Of a DNA stretch of 37,080 bases, positions 7,419 to 15,120 are shown piece by piece. The stretch comes from a bacterium (GTDB lineage Bacteria; Bacteroidota; Bacteroidia; B-17B0; Aurantibacillaceae): positions 1 through 37,080 of the forward strand of contig JAQSCW010000015.1 of NCBI GenBank assembly GCA_029945625.1. The letters run 5' to 3'. The position numbers and the translations under genes are program-made. Numbering within the stretch: the first letter of the stretch is position 1; each line of letters opens with the position of its first letter. The notes beneath the pieces are model-generated. The model saw only the letters and a list, made by a program, of their open reading frames with translations. It was not told the origin of the DNA and made no database searches.

Positions 7419-7453
7419 AAAACCCGGTTGCCCCCGGGTTTTGTTCTTTTTTT
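7419..7453 (+). terminator. Rho-independent terminator after Hsp20
   Basis: AAAACCCGG (7419-7427) pairs with CCGGGTTTT (7434-7442), giving a nine-base-pair stem with a six-base loop. A T-rich tract (GTTCTTTTTTT) follows to 7453. It lies nine bases after the Hsp20 stop codon. Confidence 0.85.
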
Positions 7454-7631
7454 AATCCCACTATAAAGATGCAAAGCTTTTATTACCAGCATGTCCCTAC
7501 TAGGAACTGTGTACGACCTATTCTTCAGCAGCAACAAATGTTAAAAAAACTTTTGCAGTTTTAATTTCCGCTTGTGATTGTGGTAAATTGAACTATTTTT
7601 ATAATTTATAAACTAGTACGTTAATTCTTCT

Positions 7632-8570
7632 ATGACTGTTGCACCTCGGATTCCGTTCGGGAAGATTCTTTTTTTCCTCTTTATTTCTTTAACATTAACT
7701 ATCCGCGCCCAAGATAATTTGGATAGCTTAATGAGTGACCTGGCGGGCGAAGAAAAACCCGAAAACGTTATGGCCACGTTTAAAACCACCAAGTTGGTTA
7801 ATTTGCAAACCACAGAGCAGGTAAAGCGGGGAGAATTGGATTTTAGGATCACCCACCGCTTCGACGACATTGGTAGTTCGGCGGGAGGCATTAAAACGCT
7901 CTACGGGTTTGATAATGTTACCGATATAAGACTTGGTTTTGACTATGGTTTAAACGACAAATGGACTATAGGGTTTGGAAGAAGCAAAGGCGCGTACGTA
8001 AGAAAACAGATCCTGGATTTTAATACTAAGATTAAAATCCTTCAACAAAAAACCAACAATTCTATTCCGTTCAGCGCGTCGCTTTACATGGCTTCCGAAA
8101 TTAGCACGATGGCATCCTCCTCCGATACCATGTCAACTGCATACTTCAACAAGAGTCCCTGGCACCGCATCAATTACGTATCGCAACTTTTACTCGCGCG
8201 AAAATTCGGTGATCGGCTTTCAATTGAACTGGCCCCCACCCTTATTCACCGAAACCTGGTAAATTACACAGAAAACAACACCACGTTTGCACTGGGATTC
8301 GGTTTTAGATACAAATTTACCAAGCGGCTAGGCATTATTTGCGACTACTTTTACAGTTTTGATAAAACCAAAGTACCCTCAAACGGATATTACGCTGCAT
8401 TGGGCATTGGTATTGAGATTGAAACAGGAGGACACGTATTTCATTTGCTTTTCAGCAATAACAAAGGAGTTCTCGAAAGTCAGTACATCACCGAAAACAA
8501 AGACAATTGGCTGGTTGGACAGGTAAGATTTGGCTTCAATATCTCAAGAGTTTTTCATGTTGGTAATTAA
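7632..8570 (+). CDS. DUF5777-type outer-membrane beta-barrel protein
   Basis: The 312-residue protein has an N-terminal signal peptide (KILFFLFISLTLTIRAQ, cleavage probably near residue 27) and then alternating amphipathic strands ending in an aromatic/Asn-rich C-terminus, as in an outer-membrane barrel. FRITHRFDDIG..., GFDNVTDIRLGFDYGLNDKW and the closing WLVGQVRFGFNISR match, by memory, the DUF5777 family of Bacteroidota, which is often encoded next to haem c lipoproteins as it is here. Its role is unknown; it may provide a surface electron or substrate pathway. The cytochrome gene follows after 19 bases, so they are likely an operon. The 221-base gap before it holds the Hsp20 terminator but no FNR-like site. 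Confidence 0.75.
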   Translation: MTVAPRIPFGKILFFLFISLTLTIRAQDNLDSLMSDLAGEEKPENVMATFKTTKLVNLQTTEQVKRGELDFRITHRFDDIGSSAGGIKTLYGFDNVTDIRLGFDYGLNDKWTIGFGRSKGAYVRKQILDFNTKIKILQQKTNNSIPFSASLYMASEISTMASSSDTMSTAYFNKSPWHRINYVSQLLLARKFGDRLSIELAPTLIHRNLVNYTENNTTFALGFGFRYKFTKRLGIICDYFYSFDKTKVPSNGYYAALGIGIEIETGGHVFHLLFSNNKGVLESQYITENKDNWLVGQVRFGFNISRVFHVGN

Positions 8571-8589
8571 AATTTTAAAAAAAATAAAA

Positions 8590-9282
8590 ATGAACCGTTC
8601 TCATCTATTCATCCTACCCATGGCGCTGGCCGCATGTACCGTGTTCTTTAACGGCTGCACGAAAGACAAAACCCCTGTCCCTGTTGAACCCTGCGATCCC
8701 AACAAGGTATATTTTCAAAACGACGTATTTCCGATTATTGCCTCCAATTGCGCCAAGAGTGGCTGTCACGATGCTGCTACGCAAGCAGAAGAAATAAATC
8801 TCTCCTCTTATAATGGGATTATGAAAATCGTGAAGCCCGGTAATCCATCGGGAAGTGATCTCATGAAAGTGATTAATACTCCCACCGGCGAAAAAGCCAT
8901 GCCTCCGGCGCCAAACACCCCTTTAAGTCAAACTAAAAAAGACATGATCAGCAAATGGATCTCGGAAGGAGCTTTAAATAACTATTGCTCAAATGACCTT
9001 GCTAACTGCACTACTGATTCTGTTACCTATAGTGGTACTATTTCGAAGATCATGATATCCAACAATTGTCTTTCCTGCCACTCCGGAGCAACTATTAAAG
9101 GTGGATTTGACCTGTCTAATTACTCGGGAGTTCAAAGCGCTGCCGCCAGCGGAAAATTATATAATGCAGTTTTGCAAAATGGTTCTGCCGTGGCCATGCC
9201 CCCTTCGCCTGCTCCTAAGATCTCTTCCTGTGACTCCAAAAAAATAAAAGCTTGGATTGATGCAGGAATGAAAAACAACTAA
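8590..9282 (+). CDS. Cytochrome c-like lipoprotein with two haem-binding-type repeats
   Basis: I start this at the ATG on 8590, which gives MNRSHLF and a lipoprotein signal with lipobox FFNGC (Cys at about residue 23); the longer frame from 8530 would bury the signal and overlap the barrel gene. The mature 208 residues contain two similar halves, each VYFQNDVFPII or VTYSGTISKIM followed by a haem-type cluster and a later conserved AMPP. The first cluster is CAKSGCH (C-x4-CH) and the second is the normal CLSCH. The AMPP methionine is a plausible axial ligand in each half. It is probably a periplasm-facing or surface dihaem electron carrier. It is paired with the DUF5777 barrel upstream. Confidence 0.75.
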   Translation: MNRSHLFILPMALAACTVFFNGCTKDKTPVPVEPCDPNKVYFQNDVFPIIASNCAKSGCHDAATQAEEINLSSYNGIMKIVKPGNPSGSDLMKVINTPTGEKAMPPAPNTPLSQTKKDMISKWISEGALNNYCSNDLANCTTDSVTYSGTISKIMISNNCLSCHSGATIKGGFDLSNYSGVQSAAASGKLYNAVLQNGSAVAMPPSPAPKISSCDSKKIKAWIDAGMKNN

Positions 9283-9342
9283 AATCATGTAATTTTTGAA
9301 TTTAGTGTGATTTTTGTCCTATTTTCCTTTGGGATTTAAATG

Positions 9343-9351
9343 GTACTTTTG
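9343..9351 (+). promoter_or_regulatory. Candidate promoter for the Mla operon
   Basis: TACTTTTG (9344-9351) fits the TAnnTTTG -7 element of Bacteroidota. A weak, imperfect FNR-like half palindrome, TGATTTTTGTCC (9308-9319), lies 34 bp upstream with no partner at 22 bp, so I do not count it as a site. The rest of the 270-base gap holds nothing recognisable; a 64-codon frame there has no family features. Confidence 0.35.
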
Positions 9352-9552
9352 TTTGTGCTGGTACAGGCAAACCATAAAGCACAAATTTTGGTGACGTCAA
9401 ATTGCCGTTGCATTACGTTACCAGTTCACTCAGTGTGCTTAAAGCCGTTAAAAGGGATCCGAAGTACAGTGAGCATTTTTTTAGCGTTGGGTAGTTTCAC
9501 AGTAAATAAAAAAATCGGTTTGTCCGGTTCTTAACAAAGACAATCAGAGAAT

Positions 9553-10320
9553 ATGGCCTTTGAAGCGATCAAAAAAGTGTTAGCCGAAGCAGGCGATATT
9601 GCGAGATTTACCGCACGGTTTTTTTCGGAAGCTTTTCGACCGCGTTTCGAATTCACCGAATTTCTTCGGCAGTGTTTTTTTATCGGTTATAAATCTCTGC
9701 CCCTGGTTGCTATAACTGCCTTTATTATGGGTTTGGTCATCACCATTCAATCACGGCCCACCCTGGTTGAATTTGGTGCCGAATCATGGCTCCCAAAAAT
9801 GGTATCAGTATCGCTGGTGCGAGAAATTGCTCCTGTTATAACAGCCCTAATCTGTGCAGGAAAAATTGGCTCGGGCATTGGTGCCGAACTAGGCTCCATG
9901 AAAGTAACCGAACAAATTGATTCCATGGAGGTATCAGGTACCAATCCCTTTAAATATTTGATTGCTACCCGCGTGCTGGCCTCTACGTTTATGATTCCCA
10001 TATTAGCTGTTATTGCCGATGCCGTTTCTCTTTACGGAGGATTTCTGGGTGCCAACATTCACGGGGCGGTGAGCTGGACACTCTTCTGGAATCAGGTATT
10101 TGAAACATTACAATATGGCGATATCGTGCCATCTATCCTTAAAACGTATTTTTTTGGTTTTGCGATTGGCATCATTGGCTGTTACAAAGGGTATAATTCG
10201 AATAAAGGCACCGAAGGTGTGGGACGTTCGGCAAACTCAGCAGTGGTGATTTCGTCGTTACTTGTATTTGTAATCGATCTTTTGGCGGTACAAATTTCAG
10301 ATCTCCTCAACCTGACCTAA
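9553..10320 (+). CDS. mlaE: MlaE-family ABC permease of an MCE lipid transporter
   Basis: The 255-residue protein is the expected size for MlaE and has about five to six membrane spans. It contains the conserved core ending with EIAPVITALICAGKIGSGIGAELGSM (split over residues about 96-121), then MKVTEQIDSMEVSG, the typical elbow/coupling-helix region of this family. It lies in the inner membrane, where with MlaF and MlaD it moves phospholipids between membranes to maintain outer-membrane asymmetry. The ATPase gene follows after seven bases and the MCE gene follows that, giving the standard E-F-D order; MlaB and MlaC are absent here, as is common in Bacteroidota. Confidence 0.93.
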   Translation: MAFEAIKKVLAEAGDIARFTARFFSEAFRPRFEFTEFLRQCFFIGYKSLPLVAITAFIMGLVITIQSRPTLVEFGAESWLPKMVSVSLVREIAPVITALICAGKIGSGIGAELGSMKVTEQIDSMEVSGTNPFKYLIATRVLASTFMIPILAVIADAVSLYGGFLGANIHGAVSWTLFWNQVFETLQYGDIVPSILKTYFFGFAIGIIGCYKGYNSNKGTEGVGRSANSAVVISSLLVFVIDLLAVQISDLLNLT

Positions 10321-10327
10321 GTCAATT

Positions 10328-11056
10328 ATGAAAGCAGTGATCGAAATAGAACATCTCAATAAGACTTTTGGCGACAATCATGTGTTGCGAGACTTTAGTT
10401 TTACCCTGCTTGAAGGAGAGAACGTGGTGGTACTCGGCAAATCGGGATCAGGAAAATCGGTTCTCATCAAGTGCATTATCGGACTGATTAGACCCGACTC
10501 CGGAAAATTACTAGTGTTTGGAAAAGATGTTCCAACGTTAAGCCACAAAGAGCTCGACCATGTGCGATCAAGAGTAGGCTTTTTGTTTCAGAGCAATGCC
10601 CTTTATGACTCCATGACAGTGAGAGAAAATCTTGAATTTCCGCTACGCCGGCACCGCAGCGAGTTGAACAAAGAGCAGATTAACGCACTCGTTATGGAAG
10701 CCCTTGGAAATGTGGGATTAGAGCACACGATCGACATGGAACCCTCTGAGCTTTCGGGAGGAATGAAAAAACGGATCGCGCTGGCCAGAACCCTCATTCT
10801 TAAACCCGACATCATCTTATACGATGAGCCTACCACCGGTTTAGACCCCATTACGGGAAAGGAAATAAGTCATCTGATCCGTGAACTGGCCCTTAAGTAT
10901 CATACCTCTTCTTTTATTATATCCCATGATCTTAACTGCGTAAACATTGTTGCCGACAAGATCATCATGCTCATCGATGGCACTTGCTACGCATCGGGAA
11001 CCATGGAGCAACTTAACCAATCAACAGATAGTAAAATAAAAACTTTTTTTGAATAA
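10328..11056 (+). CDS. mlaF: MlaF-family ABC ATPase
   Basis: The 242-residue ATPase has Walker A GKSGSGKS at 37-44, a Q-loop in FLFQSNALYDSMTV, the signature LSGGMKKR and Walker B IILYDEPTTGLDP, then the H-loop in ISHDL. The LSGGMKKR form and the ALYDSMTVRENL segment are typical of MlaF/TGD3-like ATPases rather than of general exporters. It powers the lipid transporter with the permease upstream and the MCE protein downstream. The operon is compact, with one base between its stop codon and the probable ATG of the next gene. Confidence 0.93.
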   Translation: MKAVIEIEHLNKTFGDNHVLRDFSFTLLEGENVVVLGKSGSGKSVLIKCIIGLIRPDSGKLLVFGKDVPTLSHKELDHVRSRVGFLFQSNALYDSMTVRENLEFPLRRHRSELNKEQINALVMEALGNVGLEHTIDMEPSELSGGMKKRIALARTLILKPDIILYDEPTTGLDPITGKEISHLIRELALKYHTSSFIISHDLNCVNIVADKIIMLIDGTCYASGTMEQLNQSTDSKIKTFFE

Positions 11057-11057
11057 C

Positions 11058-12014
11058 ATGGCAAATGAAACTTTTAGAAATATTCGACTCGGCGTTTTTG
11101 TAGTTGTTGGTACTTTATTATTGGTAACGGCATTTTACCTGGTAGGCAACAAACAAAATCTTTTTGGATCTTCGTTTCGCATTAGCGCGCGATTTTACAA
11201 TGTCAATGGGTTAACACAAGGCAATAATGTACGCTTTGCCGGCATTGATGTGGGTACAGTAGAAACCGTGAATATAGAAAACGATTCAACAGTGATCGTT
11301 GTAATGCTTCTTGAAAAAGATGTCCAAAAATTCATCAAAGGAAATGCAATTGCGAGCGTGGGTACCGATGGCTTAATGGGCAATAAACTGGTGAACATTA
11401 ACTCGGTAAAGGATCTGGGTTTGTCCATTAAAGAAGGAGACGAGCTACGTACCCTGCGACCGCTGGAAATGGATGAAATGGTGAGAACGTTGAATGAAAC
11501 CAACATCAATATAAAAGTGATCACCGATAATCTGCGTTCCATTACTGAAAAAATAAGCAGCAAAAACAGTCTTTGGAACGTATTGCTCGATACCATTGTG
11601 GCCGATAATGTAAAATCTGCGGTTGTTAATTTGAAATTAATGTCAAACGATGGGATTGCAATAACCGGAAACTTAAAAGAACTCGCCCGCCAAATGAGGT
11701 ACGGAAAAGGTACAATAGCCGCCCTCATCACCGATACCGTGCTGTCGGGTCGCATCAATCAAACCATTGTGAAACTCGAAAAATTCAGTGATACCGCAGC
11801 CGTTATTTCGGGTGATATTTCCTACCTGGTACAGCAACTAAAACATGGGAAAGGATCTATGGGGGTATTACTAACCGACACCATGCTGGTACACGATCTT
11901 AACAAGAGCATTTTAAGGATAGATACGGCAGCAGGTAGTTTTAATGAAAACATGGAGGCCCTCCAATACAGTTGGCCCTTTAAAAAATATTATAAGAAAA
12001 AAGGGAAGAAGTAA
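11058..12014 (+). CDS. mlaD: MCE-domain (MlaD-like) lipid-transfer protein
   Basis: The reading frame opens at a TTG on 11049, but the ATG at 11058 gives MANETFRNIRLGVFV and avoids overlap with the ATPase gene, so I prefer it (318 residues). One N-terminal membrane anchor (about 10-30) is followed by the MCE domain (about 37-115) with FYNVNGLTQGNNVRFAGIDVG, then a long helical periplasmic region containing two repeats around GKGTIAALITDT and GKGSMGVLLTDT. MlaD-like proteins form a hexameric ring through which lipids pass. The C-terminus ends in a lysine-rich run. A convergent TerB-like gene ends two bases away. Confidence 0.9.
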   Translation: MANETFRNIRLGVFVVVGTLLLVTAFYLVGNKQNLFGSSFRISARFYNVNGLTQGNNVRFAGIDVGTVETVNIENDSTVIVVMLLEKDVQKFIKGNAIASVGTDGLMGNKLVNINSVKDLGLSIKEGDELRTLRPLEMDEMVRTLNETNINIKVITDNLRSITEKISSKNSLWNVLLDTIVADNVKSAVVNLKLMSNDGIAITGNLKELARQMRYGKGTIAALITDTVLSGRINQTIVKLEKFSDTAAVISGDISYLVQQLKHGKGSMGVLLTDTMLVHDLNKSILRIDTAAGSFNENMEALQYSWPFKKYYKKKGKK

Positions 12015-12016
12015 AA

Positions 12017-12433
12017 TTAACTCTTCTCGTTGTTATAGTAGACGGGGTCTCCGTGCAGAGGTTCAATGTCATTCTTAAATCGTTCAATGTAATGGTTCTC
12101 TTCCGGAGTTACAGGAGGGAACGCAATCGCCACTTTCTCCATCACTTTGATAAAGGTTGCTTTTAATTCGGGACTCAAATAATGGCTATTCAGGCGCACC
12201 TGCTTCAGGCCCCATTGGTAAGAATCCTCGGAAGAATTATTTTCTTTGTCCATGATCTGGAAAATGATCGATGAAATATCAAATCCGTAGTTTTCACATT
12301 TTAGTTCAGCCGCCACAATGTCGTGGAATTTCTGACGTTCTTCTTTTTGCACAGTACCATCTGCCCGTGCAATTGCATATGCCATTTCTCCAATGGCAAA
12401 ATGCAAGTTCTGGTAGGGAGTCATCATGTCCAT
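12017..12433 (-). CDS. TerB-like small helical protein
   Basis: The frame runs back to 12490, but the conserved domain begins at NLHFAIGEMAYAIARADG, so I start at the ATG on 12431-12433 (138 residues, MDMMTPY); ATGs at 12427 or 12424 are also possible. A -7 element at 12450-12443 on this strand would place transcription start near 12440, which rules out the longer frame. The AYAIARADGTVQKEE motif is the TerB/DjlA-like signature, shared with 2039-2437 and 26045-26452. The remainder is helical with acidic clusters. It is divergent from the cation ATPase operon, and the two share a pair of FNR-like sites. Function unknown; a general stress role is inferred from context. Confidence 0.65.
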   Translation of the reverse strand: MDMMTPYQNLHFAIGEMAYAIARADGTVQKEERQKFHDIVAAELKCENYGFDISSIIFQIMDKENNSSEDSYQWGLKQVRLNSHYLSPELKATFIKVMEKVAIAFPPVTPEENHYIERFKNDIEPLHGDPVYYNNEKS

Positions 12434-12442
12434 TTGTTTTCT

Positions 12443-12485
12443 CAAATTTATTATATAAATACGAAAGGGGCCATGAGTAGCATCA
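12443..12485 (-). promoter_or_regulatory. Promoter of the TerB-like gene with FNR-like site
   Basis: On the minus strand a perfect -7 element, TAAATTTG (12450-12443), is centred exactly 33 bp from TGAGTAGCATCA (12474-12485). The next site, TGACAATACTCA, is centred 22 bp further upstream and is shared with the divergent ATPase promoter. Confidence 0.6.
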
Positions 12486-12495
12486 AACACTTACA

Positions 12496-12537
12496 TGACA
12501 ATACTCATAATAATACCAAGGTAAGAATTTATTTTTG
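12496..12537 (+). promoter_or_regulatory. ATPase operon promoter with FNR-like site
   Basis: TGACAATACTCA (12496-12507) has one mismatch to the palindrome consensus. A perfect -7 element, TATTTTTG (12530-12537), is centred 32 bp downstream. The second site of the pair, 22 bp upstream, is the proximal site of the leftward TerB-like promoter. The leader would be about 65 bases. Confidence 0.6.
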
Positions 12538-12605
12538 ATCCATCATAGTGTTAATTTTGTTTTGTCAATTCGGGGGCACTAAAAAGCATTACCATTTACG
12601 CAGCT

Positions 12606-15119
12606 ATGAATAACGATATCAAGAGAGGATTATCATCAGAAGAAGTAATTTCGCAACGTGAAAAATACGGGAGCAATGCTTCCGACGTGAAAAAAGAGAA
12701 CAAAATTCTCGAAGTCATAAAAGAAATTATCTCCGAACCCCTCTTTGTAATTCTTGTGTGCGCATCGGTAGTGTATTTTGTTCTTAGAGAATACAAGGAA
12801 GGAGTCATCATGCTCCTCGCCCTTACCTTTGTTTCGGGCATCTCCCTGTTTCAGGAAAGCAAAAGTCGCAATGCAGTAGATGCCTTAAAAAAATTATCAA
12901 GTCCGCGCGCCAAAGTAATAAGAAATGGAATCACCGATGAAATAGATGCGGTGGAAATTGTAATAGACGATTTAATTGTGGTAGAAGATGGTTCATTTGT
13001 GCCGGCAGATGCCGTGATTGTTGAGGCGCATGACTTTACAGTGAATGAAAGCATTATCACAGGAGAAGCAATGCCTGCTGTTAAAGAACTCTCTGCACCA
13101 AATAACCTACTCTATCAGGGCACCATGGTTACTTCGGGCTCAGCAATTGCGCGGGTAAATGCCATCGGAAAAGCTACCGAATTGGGCAAGATCGACCAAT
13201 CCTTAAAAGAGATTAAGATCAGCAAAACCCCTCTTCAACTCCAAATCAGAAATTTTGTTCGGTCCTTAGTGGGCGTTGGTGTTATTGCCTTTGTTCTGGT
13301 TTGGGGCATAAATTACTATTTGTCAAAAAGTATCCTGCATGGGTTGTTACACGGCTTAACACTTGCTATGTCTATTTTACCTGAAGAAATTCCCGTAGCG
13401 TTTAGCACATTTATGGCCTTGGGCGCTTATCACCTGTACAAACAAAAAGTGATCGTTCTTAGTCCGCATACGGTTGAAACTCTGGGTGCTGCTACCGTAA
13501 TTTGTGTTGATAAAACCGGCACCATTACCCAAAACGAAATGCGGCTTGCCGCTATCTATGACTATGAAGCAAAATGCCTATACGATTATACCAAACAAGC
13601 GTTCAATTCTAACTCCGTGCTTGAATACGCTATGTGGTCTTCCGAATCAGATCCTTTTGATAACATGGAAAAATCAATCCATCAGGCTTATGCCGAATGT
13701 GCTGTTACCGATCAACGGCCTTTTTATGAGATGATACACGAATATCCGCTGGGAGGTAGACCACCGATGATGACCCATGTGTTCATGTCCAAAAACAATA
13801 ATCACATCATCGCAGTGAAGGGGGCACTGGAAGCGATCTTGGATCGTTCGGTACTTAGCGAAACAGAAAAGAGCAACCTGCGAAAAAATTCTGCGGCCCT
13901 GGCAGCCAAGGGCTATAGGGTGCTGGGCGTAGGGAAATCGCTTGAGGATGTGAAGCACTTGCCTGCCACTCAACAGGAATTGACGTTTGAGTTTTTAGGT
14001 TTACTCGCGTTTTACGACCCACCCAAAAAGAACATTTCCCAAATTCTGAAGCAATTTTATGAGGCAGGAATCGAGGTAAAAATGATTACCGGCGATTATT
14101 CCGAAACCGCCGTGGCAATTGCTGAACAAATTCACATGCAAAACAGCTCCGTGGTATTAATGGGTGAAGAAGTAACTTCCATGACAGAAAATGAGCTGCG
14201 TGAGAGAGTTCGCGTCACGAATATTTATGCGCGAATGTTTCCCGAGGCAAAACTGAGAGTGATTGAAGCACTAAAAGCCAATGGAGAAGTAGTGGCCATG
14301 ACAGGCGACGGAGTAAATGACGGCCCCGCACTAAAGGCCGCACATATTGGAATTGCCATGGGTTTAAAAGGGAGCGAAGTGGCAAAAAAATCGGCTTCCC
14401 TTATTTTGATGGACGATGATTTGGTTCATATGACCGAAGCGGTGGCTCTGGGCCGAAGGATCTATGAAAATTTAAAAAAAGCCATTCTCTACATTATTTC
14501 CATTCACATTCCCATTGTTCTTATTGTAACAGTTCCGCTAATTCTGTCGTGGACCTACCGCGATTTGTTTTCGCCCATACATGTTATTTTTCTGGAACTC
14601 ATTATGGGGCCCACCTGCTCTATTGTGTTTGAAAAAGAACCCATTGAAAAAAACTCAATGAAGCTGGCACCCCGAAAAATGAGTCTTACTTTTTTTTCGT
14701 GGCATGAACTCTCCCTCAGCATCGTTCAAGGCATGGTGATCACGCTCGCCTGTTTAGGAACCGGTTACTATTTTATGCAACTAGGAAGTGACGAAAAAGA
14801 AGTACGCACCATTGTGTTTACGACTCTCATTTTCAGCAATCTGTTCCTCACTCTGGTAAATCGCTCGTTTACTTATTCTGTCATTTCCACTCTAAAAAAC
14901 AAGAACAAGCTTTTACCCCTTGTAATTGTAATTTCATTGATCGTTTTATTCATGTCTATTTTTGTGCCTGTCATACGGAATATTTTTGAGTTCCGCATTC
15001 TTGATTATCATAGTATTCTTTTTTGTTTGATGGCCAGTTTCGTTGGTGTTATCTGGGTGGAGGTGCCAAAGTACAGTAAGCGAAGAAAAAACAAGATCTC
15101 ACAAGCGACTAACGGTTAA
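12606..15119 (+). CDS. Cation-transporting P-type ATPase (P2 type)
   Basis: The 837-residue protein has the full P2-ATPase plan: cytoplasmic N-terminus with the GLSSEEVISQREKYG lead, paired N-terminal helices, actuator domain, PEEIP at 259-263 in M4, phosphorylation site Asp302 in DKTGTIT, nucleotide domain, TGDGVND at 566-572 and six C-terminal helices. The actuator loop reads TGEA (152-155) where almost all P-type ATPases have TGES; the Glu that acts in dephosphorylation is kept. PEEIP rather than PEGLP leaves the ion (calcium, manganese, sodium or proton) open. It starts a four-gene operon with an AMP-phosphorylase-like enzyme, a PRPP synthetase-like enzyme and a CRP-family regulator, all within a few bases of one another, and is driven by a promoter with FNR-like sites. 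Confidence 0.9.
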   Translation: MNNDIKRGLSSEEVISQREKYGSNASDVKKENKILEVIKEIISEPLFVILVCASVVYFVLREYKEGVIMLLALTFVSGISLFQESKSRNAVDALKKLSSPRAKVIRNGITDEIDAVEIVIDDLIVVEDGSFVPADAVIVEAHDFTVNESIITGEAMPAVKELSAPNNLLYQGTMVTSGSAIARVNAIGKATELGKIDQSLKEIKISKTPLQLQIRNFVRSLVGVGVIAFVLVWGINYYLSKSILHGLLHGLTLAMSILPEEIPVAFSTFMALGAYHLYKQKVIVLSPHTVETLGAATVICVDKTGTITQNEMRLAAIYDYEAKCLYDYTKQAFNSNSVLEYAMWSSESDPFDNMEKSIHQAYAECAVTDQRPFYEMIHEYPLGGRPPMMTHVFMSKNNNHIIAVKGALEAILDRSVLSETEKSNLRKNSAALAAKGYRVLGVGKSLEDVKHLPATQQELTFEFLGLLAFYDPPKKNISQILKQFYEAGIEVKMITGDYSETAVAIAEQIHMQNSSVVLMGEEVTSMTENELRERVRVTNIYARMFPEAKLRVIEALKANGEVVAMTGDGVNDGPALKAAHIGIAMGLKGSEVAKKSASLILMDDDLVHMTEAVALGRRIYENLKKAILYIISIHIPIVLIVTVPLILSWTYRDLFSPIHVIFLELIMGPTCSIVFEKEPIEKNSMKLAPRKMSLTFFSWHELSLSIVQGMVITLACLGTGYYFMQLGSDEKEVRTIVFTTLIFSNLFLTLVNRSFTYSVISTLKNKNKLLPLVIVISLIVLFMSIFVPVIRNIFEFRILDYHSILFCLMASFVGVIWVEVPKYSKRRKNKISQATNG

Positions 15120-15120
15120 C

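Noticed and set aside
8530-8589. Longer start for the cytochrome-like lipoprotein
   Set aside because: It would place 20 polar residues before the lipoprotein signal and overlap the barrel gene.
9308-9319. TGATTTTTGTCC as a regulon site for the Mla operon
   Set aside because: The right half is mismatched, there is no partner 22 bp away and the spacing to the -7 element is 34 bp, so it is too weak to include.
9340-9534. 64-codon reading frame before the Mla operon
   Set aside because: It starts inside a predicted -7 element, has no recognised domain, and the real operon starts at 9553.
12434-12490. N-terminal extension of the TerB-like gene to 12490
   Set aside because: It would contain the gene's own -7 element and operator, and the paralogues begin at the later ATG.
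15043-15120. N-terminal extension of the AMP-phosphorylase-like frame into the ATPase gene
   Set aside because: The ATG at 15121 gives the family's normal N-terminus and one-base spacing; the extension would only overlap the ATPase gene.
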